DNA of 64,000 nt from Metopolophium dirhodum (Eukaryota > Arthropoda > Insecta > Hemiptera > Aphididae): the NCBI RefSeq assembly GCF_019925205.1, contig NC_083566.1, forward strand, positions 21,328,001-21,392,000. Direction: 5' to 3'. The notes below the pieces were generated by a model. The model was not told the DNA's origin and did not search any database. It saw only the letters and a list, made by a program, of their open reading frames with translations. Position 1 is the stretch's first letter, and each line of letters starts with the position of its first letter. Both the position numbers and the translations under genes were made by a program. Of the stretch, positions 62,565-64,000 are shown piece by piece.

Positions 62565-62860
62565 TTTTTTTTTTTATTTGTTTCTATGGTGATAAACAAA
62601 GCGTTAGAAATTAAAATTCCATTTTTAGGTGGTTTTTCGTTTTTTCCGGTGGTTTTTCCCGTAACATTAAATTACTATTGAGAAAATCAAAAAATGACTT
62701 CCTTAAAGTACCATCTTGAGTCAATTTGCTAAAATATAAGGTACTATGTATTAAAATTGAAGCACTCCTTCTGGTAGAAATTTTTCTATACAGGATGAAA
62801 AAAAAAATAAAATAAACATCATTGTAAAACTACTAGCTTCATCGCTCCGCTCAGAATCTA
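62565..62860 (-). repeat. Dispersed repeat family A, copy 4
   Basis: The reverse complement begins AGATTCTGAGCGGAGCGATG and contains TTTTACAATGATGTTTATTT; the inner end has TAATTTCTAACGCTTTGTTT and TCACCATAG, as in the 54.1-54.4 kb copy. Confidence 0.8.
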
Positions 62861-63191
62861 ATACAGTTATGTTATAACTTTTATAAAAATATTTCCTTAA
62901 GGTTTGAGGAATTTCAAGGTTGAAAAAGATCTCTCTGGAGTGGCTGTAGATACTGGCAATGTTCAAAACTACAAAATATTTGAATTAAAAAATGAACTCG
63001 GTATTTTAAAACCATTTTTGGTACCAAACTAATAACAAAAAAAAAAAATCACGAAATTAACTGAACATGTTGATAACTTGAAGCTTCAACATTTTTTTAC
63101 AAAATCCTTAGTATTTTATGATAAAATTTGTTTTCTTATGTAAAAACACAAAATTTAACGAGACACGAGTCGATAAATACCTACGCCACTG

Positions 63192-63199
63192 CACCGACA
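63192..63199. repeat. 8-bp target site duplication, right copy
   Basis: CACCGACA directly after the right end of the element. Confidence 0.9.
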
Positions 63200-64000
63200 A
63201 TGGTTGGTGGTAAAGGAACATTGGTTTAAACGCACAGCTTACACTCGAAAACATAGGTATTGCTGTAGTCACTCTTTTTCAATAATTCGACGGGAGGGTG
63301 AAAACAACATGTCTCAACACTCGTCAACATTTTCAGATTACGCATAACATATATCATATTATTTGTACGCATATCATCGCAGATGAACAAAATACATAGA
63401 CAACGAAAATAAAACTATAGTCCGCGTGTCTATATAAGTGTCTAACGTACACTCGCAGTCTATATATATTATTATTATATAAAAAAAAAATTTATGACGA
63501 AAATATTATGTTTGACGCTGTCCGTAAGCTTGAATAATATAGCGGATCATTACACGCACGCCGAGTGTATATATGTGTAATCCATATAGAGTCTGTGTAT
63601 ATTATGTATATTTAAGGTTCAATGGCCAAGATACTGTAATATAAAATGTAAATGCGCGCGTATGAATGATACGCTTATGCACTGCTTATGTACGTGAGTG
63701 AGAGAGATAGTAATGGCGTTTTTGACGATCGCCGGCCTTCTGCTGTGCCTTTTTCGAAAGGTTTCGGACGAGAGGTCATTATTCGGCCGTGACGTCTCTT
63801 ACAAAGGTACACACGCACACACTTATACGCGCAAATAATATAATATTATTATCATATGTGTATAAAAACACCGATGTGTGTAAACAGCCACCACGGGATT
63901 TTGGACCAATTATATATATTATAATTTTTACAGCGACGTATTATGATATTTGATTTTTTTTTCGTTCTAATAATAAAATAATAGTTATGTCTGCGCGTTG
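63200..64000. other. Non-coding DNA, CpG-richer toward the end
   Basis: 63640-63830 is locally CpG-rich (GACGATCGCCGGCC, CGGCCGTGACGTC) with no recognised frame. TATATAAG at 63431-63438 is TATA-like but unsupported by anything else. Confidence 0.45.

Larger units (their letters stand above)
62182..63191. mobile_element. hAT non-autonomous element (1,010 bp) with nested repeats
   Basis: The left end CAGTGGCGTATTTAGGAATT and the reversed right end CAGTGGCGTAGGTATTTATC share ten exact terminal bases. CACCGACA flanks both sides exactly. The interior has no transposase similarity. Instead, 62368-62500 is a family B copy and 62565-62860 a family A copy in the opposite orientation. Either these inserted into the element later or they were captured by it. 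The left end resembles that of the 180-bp element at 51861. Confidence 0.9.

Noticed and set aside
63431..63438. TATA box
   Set aside because: TATATAAG occurs by chance often in DNA this AT-rich, and no initiator or transcript evidence accompanies it.
1..64000. CRISPR array, operon or bacterial-type defence system
   Set aside because: No regularly spaced direct repeats with unique spacers and no prokaryotic gene layout; composition and repeats are insect-like.

Overview
The window reads as AT-rich, intron-poor-in-signal nuclear DNA of an insect, most likely an aphid or close hemipteran relative. The reasons are the overall AT richness, runs of (AAT)n and TATTATAATATTAT-type sequence, the very frequent short motif (TA)GGTACCTA, and dispersed repeats of a type I associate with aphid genomes. 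The species call is inference. No host protein-coding gene can be supported: every open frame is short (at most about 135 codons), most fall in repeats or low-complexity DNA, and only three stretches give recognisable protein similarity, all from transposable elements.

What the window mainly holds is a dense, layered set of mobile-element relics. (1) hAT-type elements with perfect 8-bp target duplications: 1391-2438 (1,048 bp, still carrying the transposase C-terminal dimerisation region), 51861-52040 (180 bp) and 62182-63191 (1,010 bp). More eroded hAT-like pieces lie near 10.4, 32.8, 37.4, 42.7, 43.6 and 49.2 kb. (2) Foldback (long inverted repeat) elements, most with TTAA at one or both ends: 3.79-4.22, 5.50-5.80, 5.90-6.11, 7.44-8.25 and 36.04-36.46 kb, single ends at 6.8, 56.1 and 60.5 kb, and a 620-bp foldback at 35.23-35.85 kb without TTAA. 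(3) A tRNA-derived SINE on the minus strand at 7741-8120, inserted inside one foldback element, with a second copy of only the tRNA-like head at 59070-59149. (4) The 3' end of a non-LTR retrotransposon at 46.12-46.49 kb, with possible LINE tails at 18.6 and 40.7 kb. (5) A dispersed repeat family (called B/A here) with at least seven B parts and five A parts on both strands.

Layout: 0-2.5 kb, AT-rich DNA then the hAT element; 3.7-8.3 kb, the foldback/SINE cluster; 8.3-22 kb, mostly featureless AT-rich DNA with B/A repeats; 22-24.4 and 26.4-27.7 kb, stretches visibly richer in CpG and trinucleotide repeats that could be regulatory or near an exon, though I cannot prove it; 28-35 kb, sparse DNA with a 55-bp tandem duplication, a 19-base G run and a small hAT-like element; 35.2-37.8 kb, two large foldbacks, a degenerate internal repeat and a hAT-like remnant; 40-48 kb, B/A repeats, a hAT transposase relic, a candidate small exon (speculative) and the LINE end; 48-64 kb, small hAT elements, paired TTAA ends 4.4 kb apart, the SINE head and the terminal 1-kb hAT element with nested repeats.

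There is no sign of an operon, CRISPR array or bacterial-type gene system. The most informative structures are the nested insertions, which allow relative dating, and the long foldbacks, which would form double-stranded RNA if transcribed.
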